Source: Streptomyces sclerotialus (GTDB lineage Bacteria; Actinomycetota; Actinomycetes; Streptomycetales; Streptomycetaceae). From it: a stretch of DNA of 64,000 nucleotides. Under the pieces are notes generated by a model. The model ran no database searches, was not told where the DNA came from, and saw only the letters and a list, made by a program, of their open reading frames with translations. The stretch lies in the NCBI RefSeq assembly GCF_040907265.1, contig NZ_JBFOHP010000002.1:1116001-1180000 (forward strand). Reading direction: 5' to 3'. This document shows positions 1 through 8,966 of this stretch, in pieces; the stretch's first letter is position 1, and the number at the start of each line of letters is the position of its first letter. The position numbers and the translations under genes are program-made.

Positions 1-1
1 T

Positions 2-211
2 TCCCCGCAGCACTACGACCGCATCCGCGTCCCGGAAGGAGAGCTGCTCGGCTGGGACTGGTGGGAGCCCGAGGCGGCCCTGACGGTGATGGACAGGACG
101 AACGCGCCGCTCCTGGCCGCCGCCGTGCAGGCAGCTTCCGGGGCGCAGGACGCCCCGCTGTACCTGGAGGACGACCAGCAGCCGACGGGCACACAGGAGG
201 TACGCCGATGA
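2..211 (+). CDS. C-terminal end of an unidentified protein (partial)
   Basis: An open frame enters from the left edge and runs 69 codons to a TGA that overlaps the ATG of the ABC transporter (ATGA), so the two are probably translationally coupled. The visible part is acidic and Trp-rich near its start (LLGWDWWEPEAAL) and ends in a flexible Gln/Thr-rich tail. The pattern resembles the tail of a NUDIX hydrolase, which often ends in a Trp-rich strand plus helix, but the catalytic NUDIX box would lie outside the window, so this is only a guess. Confidence 0.5.
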   Translation, partial: SPQHYDRIRVPEGELLGWDWWEPEAALTVMDRTNAPLLAAAVQAASGAQDAPLYLEDDQQPTGTQEVRR

Positions 212-2190
212 CCACCGCCGAGGAGAAGATGTCGGACTCCGAACGGCTGCTCTTCGGTGGGCGATTACGGGAGGACTTCGCTTGGACGCGCCATCACGGC
301 GCCTTCCTGGAGATGAGCCTGTTGGCGATGGTGCTGCGTCTGCCACGGCTCCTCGCTCTCACCGCCCGACTCGCCCATCAGGCCGACGCCCGCGCGCTGC
401 ACAGGGTCGTCGCCGCCGAGATCGGCCGCGGTGCCGCCCAGGCGGTGGGGATGGTGCAGGTCAATCACGTACTGGCCGCCCTGCTGGCGGCAGGCACCAC
501 CGCCGAGCGATTACGCGAAGCAGCGCCTGCCTTGGTCATCGCCTGCGTCACCGGGGTGTGCGGCGCGCTGCTGAAGGCGGTGTCGGTACAGGGCACGGGG
601 GTGCTGGAGCCCACCGTCGAGCGGGTGGCGACCGAGATCTACCTCCAGTCCGCCGCCAAGGTGGAGCTGTCCGCGGTGGAGGACGCCGAGTACCGCAAGC
701 GGCAGGAGAGCGCGCGGTTCGGTGCGGCGTCGGCGCGTCGCATGATCCCGTACAGCACCTCCATCATCAACGCGCTGCTCTCGCTGGTCGCCTCGGTCGG
801 CGTACTGACCGCCCTGCACCCCGCCCTACTGCCCCTGATCGTGCTGACGACGGTGCCCAGCGCCTGGGCATCGCTGTCCGTAGCCCGGCGGCGGTACCAG
901 TCCTTCCACGCCTGGATGCAACACGCCCGCGCCGGCCGCCTCATCAGCGACCTGCTGGTCTCCAACCAAGCCGCGGCCGAAATCCGCGTCCACGGCATCG
1001 GCGCTTTCCTCCTGCAGCACTTCCGTCTCATGGCCGAGGACTCCGAGCAAGAGCAGGCCCGCCTGGCGCGCCTGGCCGCCCGCACCGGCCTGATCGCCGC
1101 CTGCTGCACCGGGCTCGCCATGCTGATCACCTTCGGCACCCTCGGCTGGCTGCTGTGGACCGGCGTCATGGTCCTGTCCGTGGGCGGCACCGCCGTCATC
1201 GCCATCCGCACCGGCTCCAGCGCCCTGGACAACCTCGTACGCCAGGCCAACTTCCTCTACGAAGAAGCCCTCTTCGTCGCCGACCTCGACGGCATACGCA
1301 CCGAGGCCGACGAACGCGCCATCTCCACCGGCGGCGTACCGCTGCCCGCGCGCATCGACGCCGTCCGCTTCAAGAACGTCACCTTCACCTACCCCGGGGA
1401 CGACGAGCCGGCCCTGCGCGGCCTCGACCTGACCATCCCCACCGGCAAGATCATTGCGTTGGTCGGCCGCAACGGCAGTGGCAAGACCACGACCGCCAAA
1501 CTCCTCGCCGGCCTCTACCTCCCCGACGACGGACACATCCTCCTCGGTGATGTCAGCACCGCAGAGGCCGACCGCCACGCCCTCTTCTCCCGCGTCGCCC
1601 TCGTCAGCCAGGACTACTACCGCTGGCCCTTCACCGCCCGCGCCAACATCACCATCGGCCGCCCCGAAGCACCCATCACCGACCACCGGCTCGACGACGC
1701 CATCCACTACGCCGACGCCCAGCCGATCATCGACGACATGCCCCGCGGCCTGGACACCCTCCTCGCCCGCGGCTACAAAGGCGGCCACAACCTCTCAGGC
1801 GGCCAGTGGCAGAAACTCGCCATCGCCCGCGCCCGTTACCGCGCCGGCGACATCCTCATCGTCGACGAACCCACCGCCTCCCTCGACGCGGAATCCGAAG
1901 AAGACGTCTTCAACAAGATCCGTGACTTGGCCGACACGGGCCAGACCATCGTTCTGATCACTCACCGCCTCCACTCCGTCCGCCACGCCGACCTCATCTA
2001 CTGCCTCGACCATGGCCAGGTCACCGAGCACGGGAGCTTCGCAGACCTCATGGATCCTGACGCCATGCCGGCAGGCCGCTTCCGAGCCATGTACGACTTG
2101 CAGCGTCGGCAATTCCACCCCGAGGCAGACCAGCCACTTCCTCCTGCACGCTCGACCGGCTCTCCTCCGGCACCCACCTTGGACAGCTAG
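208..2190 (+). CDS. ABC transporter, fused permease and ATPase
   Basis: A 660-residue half-transporter that should dimerise to export a substrate across the membrane. The N-terminal ~390 residues hold an ABC-exporter-type membrane domain with hydrophobic segments around residues 105-165, 180-220 and 290-330. The C-terminal ~250 residues are a full nucleotide-binding domain: Walker A GRNGSGKT (~418), Q-loop VSQDYY (~467), signature LSGGQ (~529), Walker B ILIVDEP (~549) and H-loop THR (~585). The start is the ATG at 208, which follows AGGAGG at a good distance; an upstream in-frame ATG would add an Arg/Gly-rich stretch that overlaps the preceding gene and is rejected. The substrate cannot be told from the sequence. 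The gene is unrelated in function to the CRISPR locus downstream and marks its left border. Confidence 0.9.
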   Translation: MTTAEEKMSDSERLLFGGRLREDFAWTRHHGAFLEMSLLAMVLRLPRLLALTARLAHQADARALHRVVAAEIGRGAAQAVGMVQVNHVLAALLAAGTTAERLREAAPALVIACVTGVCGALLKAVSVQGTGVLEPTVERVATEIYLQSAAKVELSAVEDAEYRKRQESARFGAASARRMIPYSTSIINALLSLVASVGVLTALHPALLPLIVLTTVPSAWASLSVARRRYQSFHAWMQHARAGRLISDLLVSNQAAAEIRVHGIGAFLLQHFRLMAEDSEQEQARLARLAARTGLIAACCTGLAMLITFGTLGWLLWTGVMVLSVGGTAVIAIRTGSSALDNLVRQANFLYEEALFVADLDGIRTEADERAISTGGVPLPARIDAVRFKNVTFTYPGDDEPALRGLDLTIPTGKIIALVGRNGSGKTTTAKLLAGLYLPDDGHILLGDVSTAEADRHALFSRVALVSQDYYRWPFTARANITIGRPEAPITDHRLDDAIHYADAQPIIDDMPRGLDTLLARGYKGGHNLSGGQWQKLAIARARYRAGDILIVDEPTASLDAESEEDVFNKIRDLADTGQTIVLITHRLHSVRHADLIYCLDHGQVTEHGSFADLMDPDAMPAGRFRAMYDLQRRQFHPEADQPLPPARSTGSPPAPTLDS

Positions 2191-2288
2191 GACGTACACG
2201 CCCCCTGCGAGGCCTTCCAGCAGCTCACCGGATGACTCCTGACGGTCGAGCCGGTTGCGGCGTTCTTCTCATCTAACTCCTCACGGAC

Positions 2289-2447
2289 GGCACGATCGCT
2301 TCCGGGATAATGACGACCGCGGAGATCGCCGTGGACGGCGACGGCCAGGAGAAGTTGCGAACGCTCCAGGGCTGATGACGACCGCCTACTTCCTGCTCTT
2401 GTCCCAGGCCATCGGCGCCATATTGCGAATCGTCCAGGGTTGACGAC
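2289..2447 (-). CRISPR. Three-repeat mini CRISPR array, reverse orientation
   Basis: Three copies of the repeat of the main array occur here as reverse complement: 2289-2317 (about 20/29 identities), 2354-2382 (29 nt, ending TGATGACGAC and starting GTTGCGAAC) and 2422-2447 (26 nt, three bases lost). Start-to-start distances are 65 and 68, the same period as the main array, giving candidate spacers 2318-2353 and 2383-2421. The units are imperfect copies, so the array is small and eroded. It lies between the ABC transporter and cas6 and points away from the cas operon. Confidence 0.8.
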
Positions 2448-2721
2448 CTGAAGGTAAACCTCTGGTCTACTCGCGGCCATGGAGGGCCACTGCGGACGTT
2501 CTGCAGCGATCCATCGGTAGTGCAGATGTGCAGGTCAGGGCGTTTTGCGGGGCGGACCCTATGGATTGCACTCTGTTCGAGTCGGCGTGAGCCCGCCGTT
2601 CCACAACTACCGCCGGACCGATTAGCTGATTTCTGCAATCTTGTTGTGATTTATCAACTAGCTTGTTGATGCCTTGAGTTAACACATGGCCGCTGTGGGC
2701 CGTGTGGGGAGGGAGCCGCAG
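2448..2721 (+). promoter_or_regulatory. Intergenic promoter region of the cas operon
   Basis: This gap between the mini-array and cas6 contains no convincing gene. Its last ~60 bases are markedly AT-richer than the surroundings (TTGTTGTGATTTATCAAC at 2641-2658), as expected for a promoter. A single transcript from here could cover cas6 to cas2, since every gene from cas6 to cas1 overlaps the next. Confidence 0.5.
2653..2670. promoter_or_regulatory. Imperfect palindrome, candidate cas operator
   Basis: ATCAACTAGCTTGTTGAT is an 18-bp palindrome with a single mismatched symmetric pair (16 of 18 positions symmetric), 16 bp before the first possible cas6 ATG. The AT-rich setting and position suggest a repressor or activator site. 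No regulator gene sits next to it. Confidence 0.45.
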
Positions 2722-3411
2722 GTGCGGGTGCGGGTGGATGTCGCGCCAGATACGCCAAGTCTTCGGTGGGAGGACGTACATGGTCCAGCGAGGGCTGTGG
2801 TGTACGGGCTGTTGGAGAGCCGGGATGCGGCGCTCGCGCGTGCTTTGCACGATGAAGGGTGGCGTGGGCATCCGCTGAAGCCGGTGGGTGTCGGTGGTCC
2901 GCAATTCGTCGGCGCGCGCCGGAAGAGGGGCGTGTACACGACGTCGCAGGACGGGTCGGTGTGGTTCGGTTCGCCGGTACCGGAGATAGCTTCGGTGCTG
3001 GTGGCGGCGTTGGCCGGCCGGGAAGAGATCGTGTGGGGCGCCACACGTCTGCGGATCCGGGGCTTCACGGTGGACCTCGCCGCGCCGGCCGTGGACGGCC
3101 CGGTGGAGCTGGAGTCCGCTACACCTGTCGTGCTCAAGCACGAGGGTCGTGATCTGCTTCCGGGGGACGAGCACTACCTTGCGCGGCTGCAGCACAACTT
3201 GGCGCACAAGGCCGATGTTCTTGGGCTGCCGGCCCCGAGCGGGCTGCGGATGCTGGAGGCGGGACCTCGGCGCCGGTTCGCGGTGGAAGGCGCGCCGCGT
3301 ATCGGTGCGCGTGTGCGCATTGCCATGGAGGCAGATGCCCGGTTCGTGGACGCGCTGCGGTGCTGGGGCCTGGGGCTGGACACGATGCAGGGGTTCGGAT
3401 GGATCCGGTGA
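2722..3411 (+). CDS. cas6: Cas6 crRNA-processing endoribonuclease
   Basis: Cas6 cleaves the pre-crRNA inside each repeat and leaves an 8-nt 5' handle. The protein is about 229 residues, normal for the family. It begins with a beta strand (VRVRVDVAP), has a histidine in the segment WEDVHGPARAVVYGLL (about residue 20) that fits the usual catalytic position, and ends with the glycine-rich loop typical of Cas6 (GLGLDTMQGFGWI). I prefer the GTG at 2722 because GGAGGGAG lies 6 nt before it; the ATG at 2686 has no Shine-Dalgarno and would add 12 residues. It is the first gene of the cas operon and its end overlaps cas8 by 13 nt. Confidence 0.85.
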   Translation: MRVRVDVAPDTPSLRWEDVHGPARAVVYGLLESRDAALARALHDEGWRGHPLKPVGVGGPQFVGARRKRGVYTTSQDGSVWFGSPVPEIASVLVAALAGREEIVWGATRLRIRGFTVDLAAPAVDGPVELESATPVVLKHEGRDLLPGDEHYLARLQHNLAHKADVLGLPAPSGLRMLEAGPRRRFAVEGAPRIGARVRIAMEADARFVDALRCWGLGLDTMQGFGWIR

Positions 3412-4829
3412 TCGCCAAGGCCCCGCTGACAGCTACGGGGCACCCGCTGCAGCGAGCTGGTGCTTGGGCTGTGGCCGTGCTGGCCGGCCAGTCGGATCCG
3501 AGTGAGATCACAGCCAAGGATTTGGACCATGTGGCTGCCGCCGTGGTGGAGGAGGCATGTACCGCAGCCGTAGCGCCAAAGGACGGTGGTCCCGCGTACG
3601 AGTGGTGGAAGGTGCTGCTCGCGCTCTACCCGAACTCCAAGGCCACGCACAGCACGCGGTCCAAGGAGCCGGGCGTGATCCGGGGCCACCTCAACGAACT
3701 GTTCGCTGCCGACGACGCCGGTGCCTGTTGCGGGCCTTGCACATTCTGCGGGGCGGACGCCAGCGTACTGTGGACCAAGGTAAATCTGCCGCTGTTCGAC
3801 ACGAACAAGGCGTTGAATCTCCTGCCGCCAGGCATGCGGGGCTGGCCGGTGTGCCGCGGGTGCCGGATCGCGATGTGGGCCTTGCCGTACGGGGCGTGGG
3901 TGACGGCCGGTTCGGCGACCGTCCTGTCGTGTGAGAGCGATGCGGCCATCGCGCAGTTCACGCGCCGCAATGTGCAGCGCGCCCGACGGATCATGCAGGC
4001 CGGCTTCACGGGCATGCCCGCCGGTGCGCGGGCTGAGTACGTGGCGCTTGCGGCCCTGCGGGATGCTGCTGCCGATCTGTGTGCGACGACGCTGTGGACG
4101 TTTAAGAACGACAACCAGGAGCCCTGGCTGCGCGTGACGCACACCCGACGCGCCGTACCGGTGTTTCTGGCCAAGGTCGACGGTAACGCCACGCTGCGGC
4201 GCGGCTGGCATCTGCTGGCAGGCGCCCTTACCCGCTTCGACAAGAAGGGCAAGATCTCGGCGAGTGGTGCCCAGGAGGCGGCACGGCTGCTGTTCGAGGC
4301 GGAGGACGGTCGTGGCTGGTCGTTGCTGCGGCAGTTGTTTGAGCTGTTGAAGGAGACGGATCGCTCCTGGCCACCGGGTGGCCGTGAAGCGCTGGCCCGG
4401 CTTGGGGTCGCCTACGCCGAGGAGGTTCTTGGAATGACACCGAATGAGTCTGCGGTGGCGACACTGCTGACGGAGTGGATCGCGCGCGGCACCAGTCCGC
4501 GCGCCCGCTTTGCGGAGTACCGCAATGCGGCGCTGAGCGACTACCGGCTGGGGATGTTGCTGATGCAGGCGTACTCGCGTCTGCTCCTGGACGGGCAGGC
4601 GCCTGAGCTGGCCGGCCCGAAGGGCTGGGAGGCGCTGATCCAGCGACGGCCGCGGGCCTGGGAGCAGCGGATGCTGTTGTTTGCCCAGGTGTCGGTGTTG
4701 CTGCAGCAGCGGGGCGTGGCGGTCAGCGAAAAGCCGGCGAGCCCGGAGGAACAACAGCGGCTCGACGCGCTGGAGGACCAGCCGCTGCTGGATGAGAACG
4801 AATTCGACTACATGATGGGGCCAGCGTAA
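3399..4829 (+). CDS. cas8: Cas8 large Cascade subunit, CXXC-CXXC (Cst1) type
   Basis: This 476-residue protein sits where the large subunit of a type I-B effector complex is expected. It carries the cysteine pattern that names the Cst1 family: Cys at 110/111, 114 and 117 (CGPCTFC), then Cys152 and Cys155 (CRGC), probably a zinc-binding pair of knuckles. In Cascade the large subunit reads the PAM and contacts Cas3. Codon 1 is the ATG at 3399, inside the end of cas6; earlier in-frame GTG codons lie deep in cas6. The stop overlaps the cas7 start by one base (TAATG). Beyond the cysteines the family is poorly conserved, so the call leans on position and motif together. Confidence 0.85.
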   Translation: MDPVIAKAPLTATGHPLQRAGAWAVAVLAGQSDPSEITAKDLDHVAAAVVEEACTAAVAPKDGGPAYEWWKVLLALYPNSKATHSTRSKEPGVIRGHLNELFAADDAGACCGPCTFCGADASVLWTKVNLPLFDTNKALNLLPPGMRGWPVCRGCRIAMWALPYGAWVTAGSATVLSCESDAAIAQFTRRNVQRARRIMQAGFTGMPAGARAEYVALAALRDAAADLCATTLWTFKNDNQEPWLRVTHTRRAVPVFLAKVDGNATLRRGWHLLAGALTRFDKKGKISASGAQEAARLLFEAEDGRGWSLLRQLFELLKETDRSWPPGGREALARLGVAYAEEVLGMTPNESAVATLLTEWIARGTSPRARFAEYRNAALSDYRLGMLLMQAYSRLLLDGQAPELAGPKGWEALIQRRPRAWEQRMLLFAQVSVLLQQRGVAVSEKPASPEEQQRLDALEDQPLLDENEFDYMMGPA

Positions 4830-5896
4830 TGGTGTATCTGGCAGGGACGGTCGTGCTCGCGGTGGAGGCCGGTGCGCCCAACAACGGCAAGGGCGAGGAG
4901 ACGCGGGCCCGTGTCAAGCATGCACGGGTCAGGGGGCAGCAGTACCCGTACGTCTCGGCGCAGGCCGCCCGGCGCTGGATCCGGGACGGCATGGTCGAGC
5001 GGGGGATGGTGCCCTCGCCGGTGACCCGGGTGGGCAAGGCACAGAACAAGGCGCAGAAGGCCACCACCGAGGCCGACCCGGTGCGCTATGCCGACGATGA
5101 CCTGTTCGGCTACATGCGGGCCGGCGCGAAGAAGGACGACGCGGCGACCACCGTGCGGGACAGCCCGTTCATGCTGGGCACGTTGCTGTCCGTCGAACCC
5201 GTCTACCCGACCGAGGACTTCGGTGTGATGTCCCGCGGCGTGACGGAGCCGGTGCTGCACGGTCACGAGTTCTACACCGCCGACCTGGCCGCCCCATTCC
5301 TGCTGGATCTGCCGCGGATCGGCACCTTCACCCTGCCCGGCAAGGACGGTGTGGGGCGGCCGAACTACCTCGACCAGGAGCAGGCGCTGCAGGTCGCCGA
5401 GGCGGTCGCGCTCGGCGCGGAAGCGACGCAGTTCCGGGACCAGTCGGCCGTACGCCTGCCGCTGGAGGAGCGCAGCCGGCGGGCTGCCATGCTGCTGGAG
5501 GCGCTCGCCCACCTCAGTGGCGGCGCCAAGCAGGCGCTGCACTACGGCGACCGGACGCCCTCGCTGCTGGTGATGGTGCCGTTCAAGGGAGGCATCAACC
5601 CGCTGGCCAACGTGGTCGACCACCGGCCGGGCGAGGGCGTACGGCTGCGCGGCGACGTTCTGCTCCAGGAGCTGCAGGCGTGGCAGGGGGAGTGGGAGGG
5701 CCCGGTGCGTATCGGCTGGCGTCCTGGTTTCCGCGAGGCCGCGCGCGAGGAGTTCGAGGAGCAGTGCGCCAAGGAGATCGCCGAGGGCACCATCGTGATC
5801 GACCACCCGCGCACCGTCCTGCTGAACCTGGCCTGTGAGCTGCGCGAGGGGAGGCTGAACGCGTGGTTCGAGGACCCGGCCCTGCCGAACCAGTGA
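4829..5896 (+). CDS. cas7: Cas7 Cascade backbone subunit (Cst2/DevR type)
   Basis: A 355-residue RAMP protein that should polymerise along the crRNA. It opens with the strand typical of Cas7 (MVYLAGTVVLAVEAGAPNNGKGEE), where the N-terminal strand and following loop bind RNA, and carries a conserved SAQAARRWIRD helix at about residues 45-55, matching the Cst2/DevR group found beside CXXC-type Cas8. The later part includes the thumb-like region (GVMSRGVTEPVLHGHEFY) and the C-terminal helical half. The start overlaps the cas8 stop by one base and the end overlaps cas5 by 4 nt, so expression is coupled and the copy number can be set by translation. Confidence 0.88.
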   Translation: MVYLAGTVVLAVEAGAPNNGKGEETRARVKHARVRGQQYPYVSAQAARRWIRDGMVERGMVPSPVTRVGKAQNKAQKATTEADPVRYADDDLFGYMRAGAKKDDAATTVRDSPFMLGTLLSVEPVYPTEDFGVMSRGVTEPVLHGHEFYTADLAAPFLLDLPRIGTFTLPGKDGVGRPNYLDQEQALQVAEAVALGAEATQFRDQSAVRLPLEERSRRAAMLLEALAHLSGGAKQALHYGDRTPSLLVMVPFKGGINPLANVVDHRPGEGVRLRGDVLLQELQAWQGEWEGPVRIGWRPGFREAAREEFEEQCAKEIAEGTIVIDHPRTVLLNLACELREGRLNAWFEDPALPNQ

Positions 5897-6591
5897 GCCC
5901 AAGTCAGGCCGAGCCTGTGGCGGCCTGGCGCATGGAGTTCTACGCGCCGATCACCTCCTTCCGCGATCCGCTCTTTCCCGGTGTCACGCGGGCGCTGCCC
6001 GTCCCGCCGCCCTCCACGGTGCGCGGAATGCTGGCAGCGGCCACCGGCGCCGCGGCCGAGCCCGCCGTCTTCGGGATGGCGGCATGGCCGGAGGGCTCGG
6101 GCGTGGACACCGAGACCTACCACCCCATTGCGTCGAACGGCACCCAACCGGCCGTGGCCGGCCGGGTGCGCGCCGATAAGGGCGGGATGACGGTCCGCCA
6201 CCGGCCCTTTTTCGCGGCGGTGCACCTGGTGCTGTGGCTGCCGGAACCGGAGGGCAGCCGGTTGCGGCAGGCTCTGCGGCGGCCGCGCTGGGCGCTGCGT
6301 CTGGGCCGCTCGCAGGACCTGGTTCACCCGCGCAGCATGTCGCGCGTCGTCCTGGAGCCGGCCGCCTCCGCCTCGGTCGGGCATGCCCTGGCCCCGCTGG
6401 ATGGCCATCGCGTGGGCGCCGCGCTCGCCTACCGGCTTGCGACCAGCGTGTCCGCGGACCGGCTCACCACCAGGTGGGCGGATTATCTGTGGTGCGAGGA
6501 GCCCGCGGGCACGCACGAAGTGCACGGCGCCTTTCGGGATCCGGCCTGGAGCCAGAGAGAGGATCAAGCCGTATGGCTACTGGCCCCGTGA
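5893..6591 (+). CDS. cas5: Cas5 Cascade subunit
   Basis: A 232-residue protein that caps the 5' handle of the crRNA in Cascade. It shows the Cas5 hallmarks: an N-terminal RAMP strand (WRMEFYAPITSFRDP), the segment ALPVPPPSTVRGMLAAATG, which is the family signature, and a long variable middle. I take the GTG at 5893, which overlaps the cas7 TGA (GTGA). An earlier in-frame ATG at 5863 would run back 30 nt into cas7. The end overlaps cas3 by 19 nt. Confidence 0.87.
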   Translation: MSPSQAEPVAAWRMEFYAPITSFRDPLFPGVTRALPVPPPSTVRGMLAAATGAAAEPAVFGMAAWPEGSGVDTETYHPIASNGTQPAVAGRVRADKGGMTVRHRPFFAAVHLVLWLPEPEGSRLRQALRRPRWALRLGRSQDLVHPRSMSRVVLEPAASASVGHALAPLDGHRVGAALAYRLATSVSADRLTTRWADYLWCEEPAGTHEVHGAFRDPAWSQREDQAVWLLAP

Positions 6592-8966
6592 CGCCGCACG
6601 GCCCGCGGCGTCGTTTGACGGACCTGCGGGCCAAGTCCCAACCCCGCCATGACCCGGAACGGCTGACCACGCACTCGCGGACGGTGTACGAGACCGTCGC
6701 CCAGATCCAGGAGCGCATCGCCACGGCGGGGACCATCGCCACCCACCCGTCCTTCTGGTTCCAGGTCAGATGTGCGGCCCTGCTGCACGACGCGGGCAAG
6801 ATCGCGGAAGGCTTCCAACGGCAGCTGGAACCGGGAGGCCCGCTCTGGGGGGAACGGCACGAAGTGCTCTCGCTGGCCTATGTGGACCTCCTGGCCGCAG
6901 CCGGCGGGTGGAGCGACACGGGCCGGCGGATGATCGCCACCCTGGTCGCCTCGCACCACCGGCCCCTGCACGCCCCTTCCTCCCTGGGCGGCGGAAAACC
7001 CAGCCTGTCACGCCTGTACAACGCCCACACCTGCTGGCAGGAAGCCTTCACCACAACACCCGGCCCCCGGGGCCCCGTGGTGCAGGTTCCCCGGGGGCTG
7101 CACGGCGAGTTCCTTGCCTGGCTCGCCGGGTTCCTCACCGTCGATCCCCCTCTCCCTGCCCCGGACGCCCCCTCTCTGGCAGAACGCGCCAGGACACTCC
7201 TCACGGAGGTGCTCACCGCCTGGCAGCAGCCGGTCAAACCGCATGCCGGCCTGCTCGCCGTGCTGGCTCAGGGCGCTCTCACCTTCGCCGACCACGCCGG
7301 CTCAGCCCATCAACGGCTGCAGACGCACATGCCGCTCCTGCCCGACTTCCTCCACCGACTGCCCCACCGGCCGCATTCCCACCAGCGGGACGCCGAGGCT
7401 ACCGACGGTCACCTGGTGCTCGCCGCGCCGACCGGCAGCGGGAAGACCGAGGCCGGGCTCGCCTGGGCGGCACGCCAGCTGGCCACCATGCCCGGGCGGC
7501 CGCGCCTGGTGTGGACGCTGCCCTACCGGGCCTCCCTGAACGCCACACGCCGCCGCTTCGCAGCAATCCTCGAACCCGCCCCCGGAGAGGGCCATGCGGA
7601 CATCGGTCTGCTGCACGGAGCCGTCGCGCGCACCCTCCTGGCCGAGGCAGCCCAGGACGACTGCGCCCCCAGCGCGGAGGCAGCGCGTAAAGCCAAGGCC
7701 CGGGCAGCGGCCATGCGCCTGTTCACCCAGCGGGTACGCGTGGCCACCCCCTACCAACTGCTCGTCGGCGCCCTCGCCGGCCCGGCCCATTCCTGCGTGC
7801 TCCTGGAGCAGGCCAACGCCCTGTTCGTCCTTGATGAGCTGCACGCCTACGATCCGCACACCATCGGCCGGCTCTGCGCCGCCATGCGCCTGTGGGAACG
7901 TCTCGGCAGCCGTTTTGCCGTGCTGTCCGCTACGCTCGCCCCGCCTCTGCTGGAGATGATTGAAGAGAGCGTCGAGCACCCCGTCACGCTGCGGCAGGCG
8001 CCCCCCGGCACGGCGCCCGTCCGCCATCGCCTCGTCGTGGACGAGGCCCCCCTGGCCCGGCCGGAAAGCATCGATCGTCTGCGGTCCTGGCTCGGCGAAG
8101 GACACAGCGTGCTGGTCGTCACCAACACCGTGGCCACCGCGCAGGCCCTCTTCGATGCGCTGGCCGAGGAGGCTCGCGCGGCGGCTTCCGGCGATCCCGA
8201 CACAGCTCTGCTCCTGCACTCCCGTTTCAAAAACCGCGACCGCGATGTGCTTGAACGTGCCCTGCTGCGCCGGCACCCCGAACGCGCCCCAGGGCAAGAG
8301 CGCCGCCCCGGTGGGCTGGTGGTCGCCACCCAGGCGGTCGAGGTGTCGCTGCAGATCGATCTCGACCGGGGGGCGGTGGAAAACGCGCCCATCGAGGCGG
8401 TGGCCCAGCGCGCCGGGCGAGTCAACCGCCGCGGCCGGCACCCCGACGGGCCGGTGGAGTTCCGCGTCCACGCCACCGAAAGCCACCGCCCTTATGAGCA
8501 AGGTGCGGTCCAGGCCGCCTGGCAGGCGCTGACCACGCTGACGGCGGAAGGCACCGACACCCTCAGCGAACAGGACATCGACAGGCTCCTGGAACTCGCC
8601 TACGACACCGCCTGGGGCAAACAGTGGGCCGAGGCCGCCCGCGCCGCCCGCGACGACTTCACCGCCGACTTCCTCAGCTTCACCGACCCCTTCCACGACC
8701 GCAGCGAATACGCCAAGGCACTGAGCGAACGCTTCGACACGATCGAAGTCCTGCACCGCGACGACACCGGGGAGTACCGGCACCTCACCATCGACCAGGA
8801 CGGCGATCCCCTGCTGGCCTCCGGCCTGCTCATTCCCCTCCGGTACGGCCAGCTGACGACGTACAACGCCACCTACGACCGCCGTCTGGGGATCCACGTC
8901 ATCGACGGCGAGTACGACACAGAACTGGGCCTGCGCCCACCGTCGGAACCCGAGACCATCCTGTGA
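6573..8966 (+). CDS. cas3: Cas3 HD nuclease-helicase
   Basis: The 797-residue effector that degrades target DNA after Cascade recruits it. The N-terminal HD domain has LLHDAGK (His72-Asp73) and further histidines (THS near 34, ASHHR near 128). The helicase half has Walker A APTGSGKTE (~286-294), the DExH box as DELH (421-424), motif III SATL, motif V-like VVATQAVEVSLQIDLD and motif VI QRAGRVNRRGR (~612). All catalytic motifs look intact, so interference could still work. The ATG at 6573 lies inside the end of cas5 and follows a GAGAGAGGA purine run. The gene ends in a 4-nt overlap with cas4. Confidence 0.95.
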   Translation: MATGPVTPHGPRRRLTDLRAKSQPRHDPERLTTHSRTVYETVAQIQERIATAGTIATHPSFWFQVRCAALLHDAGKIAEGFQRQLEPGGPLWGERHEVLSLAYVDLLAAAGGWSDTGRRMIATLVASHHRPLHAPSSLGGGKPSLSRLYNAHTCWQEAFTTTPGPRGPVVQVPRGLHGEFLAWLAGFLTVDPPLPAPDAPSLAERARTLLTEVLTAWQQPVKPHAGLLAVLAQGALTFADHAGSAHQRLQTHMPLLPDFLHRLPHRPHSHQRDAEATDGHLVLAAPTGSGKTEAGLAWAARQLATMPGRPRLVWTLPYRASLNATRRRFAAILEPAPGEGHADIGLLHGAVARTLLAEAAQDDCAPSAEAARKAKARAAAMRLFTQRVRVATPYQLLVGALAGPAHSCVLLEQANALFVLDELHAYDPHTIGRLCAAMRLWERLGSRFAVLSATLAPPLLEMIEESVEHPVTLRQAPPGTAPVRHRLVVDEAPLARPESIDRLRSWLGEGHSVLVVTNTVATAQALFDALAEEARAAASGDPDTALLLHSRFKNRDRDVLERALLRRHPERAPGQERRPGGLVVATQAVEVSLQIDLDRGAVENAPIEAVAQRAGRVNRRGRHPDGPVEFRVHATESHRPYEQGAVQAAWQALTTLTAEGTDTLSEQDIDRLLELAYDTAWGKQWAEAARAARDDFTADFLSFTDPFHDRSEYAKALSERFDTIEVLHRDDTGEYRHLTIDQDGDPLLASGLLIPLRYGQLTTYNATYDRRLGIHVIDGEYDTELGLRPPSEPETIL

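Noticed and set aside
3174..4754. 526-codon frame on the minus strand opposite cas6/cas8
   Set aside because: No domain, no ribosome-binding site, and the plus strand carries recognised cas genes with overlapping starts and stops.
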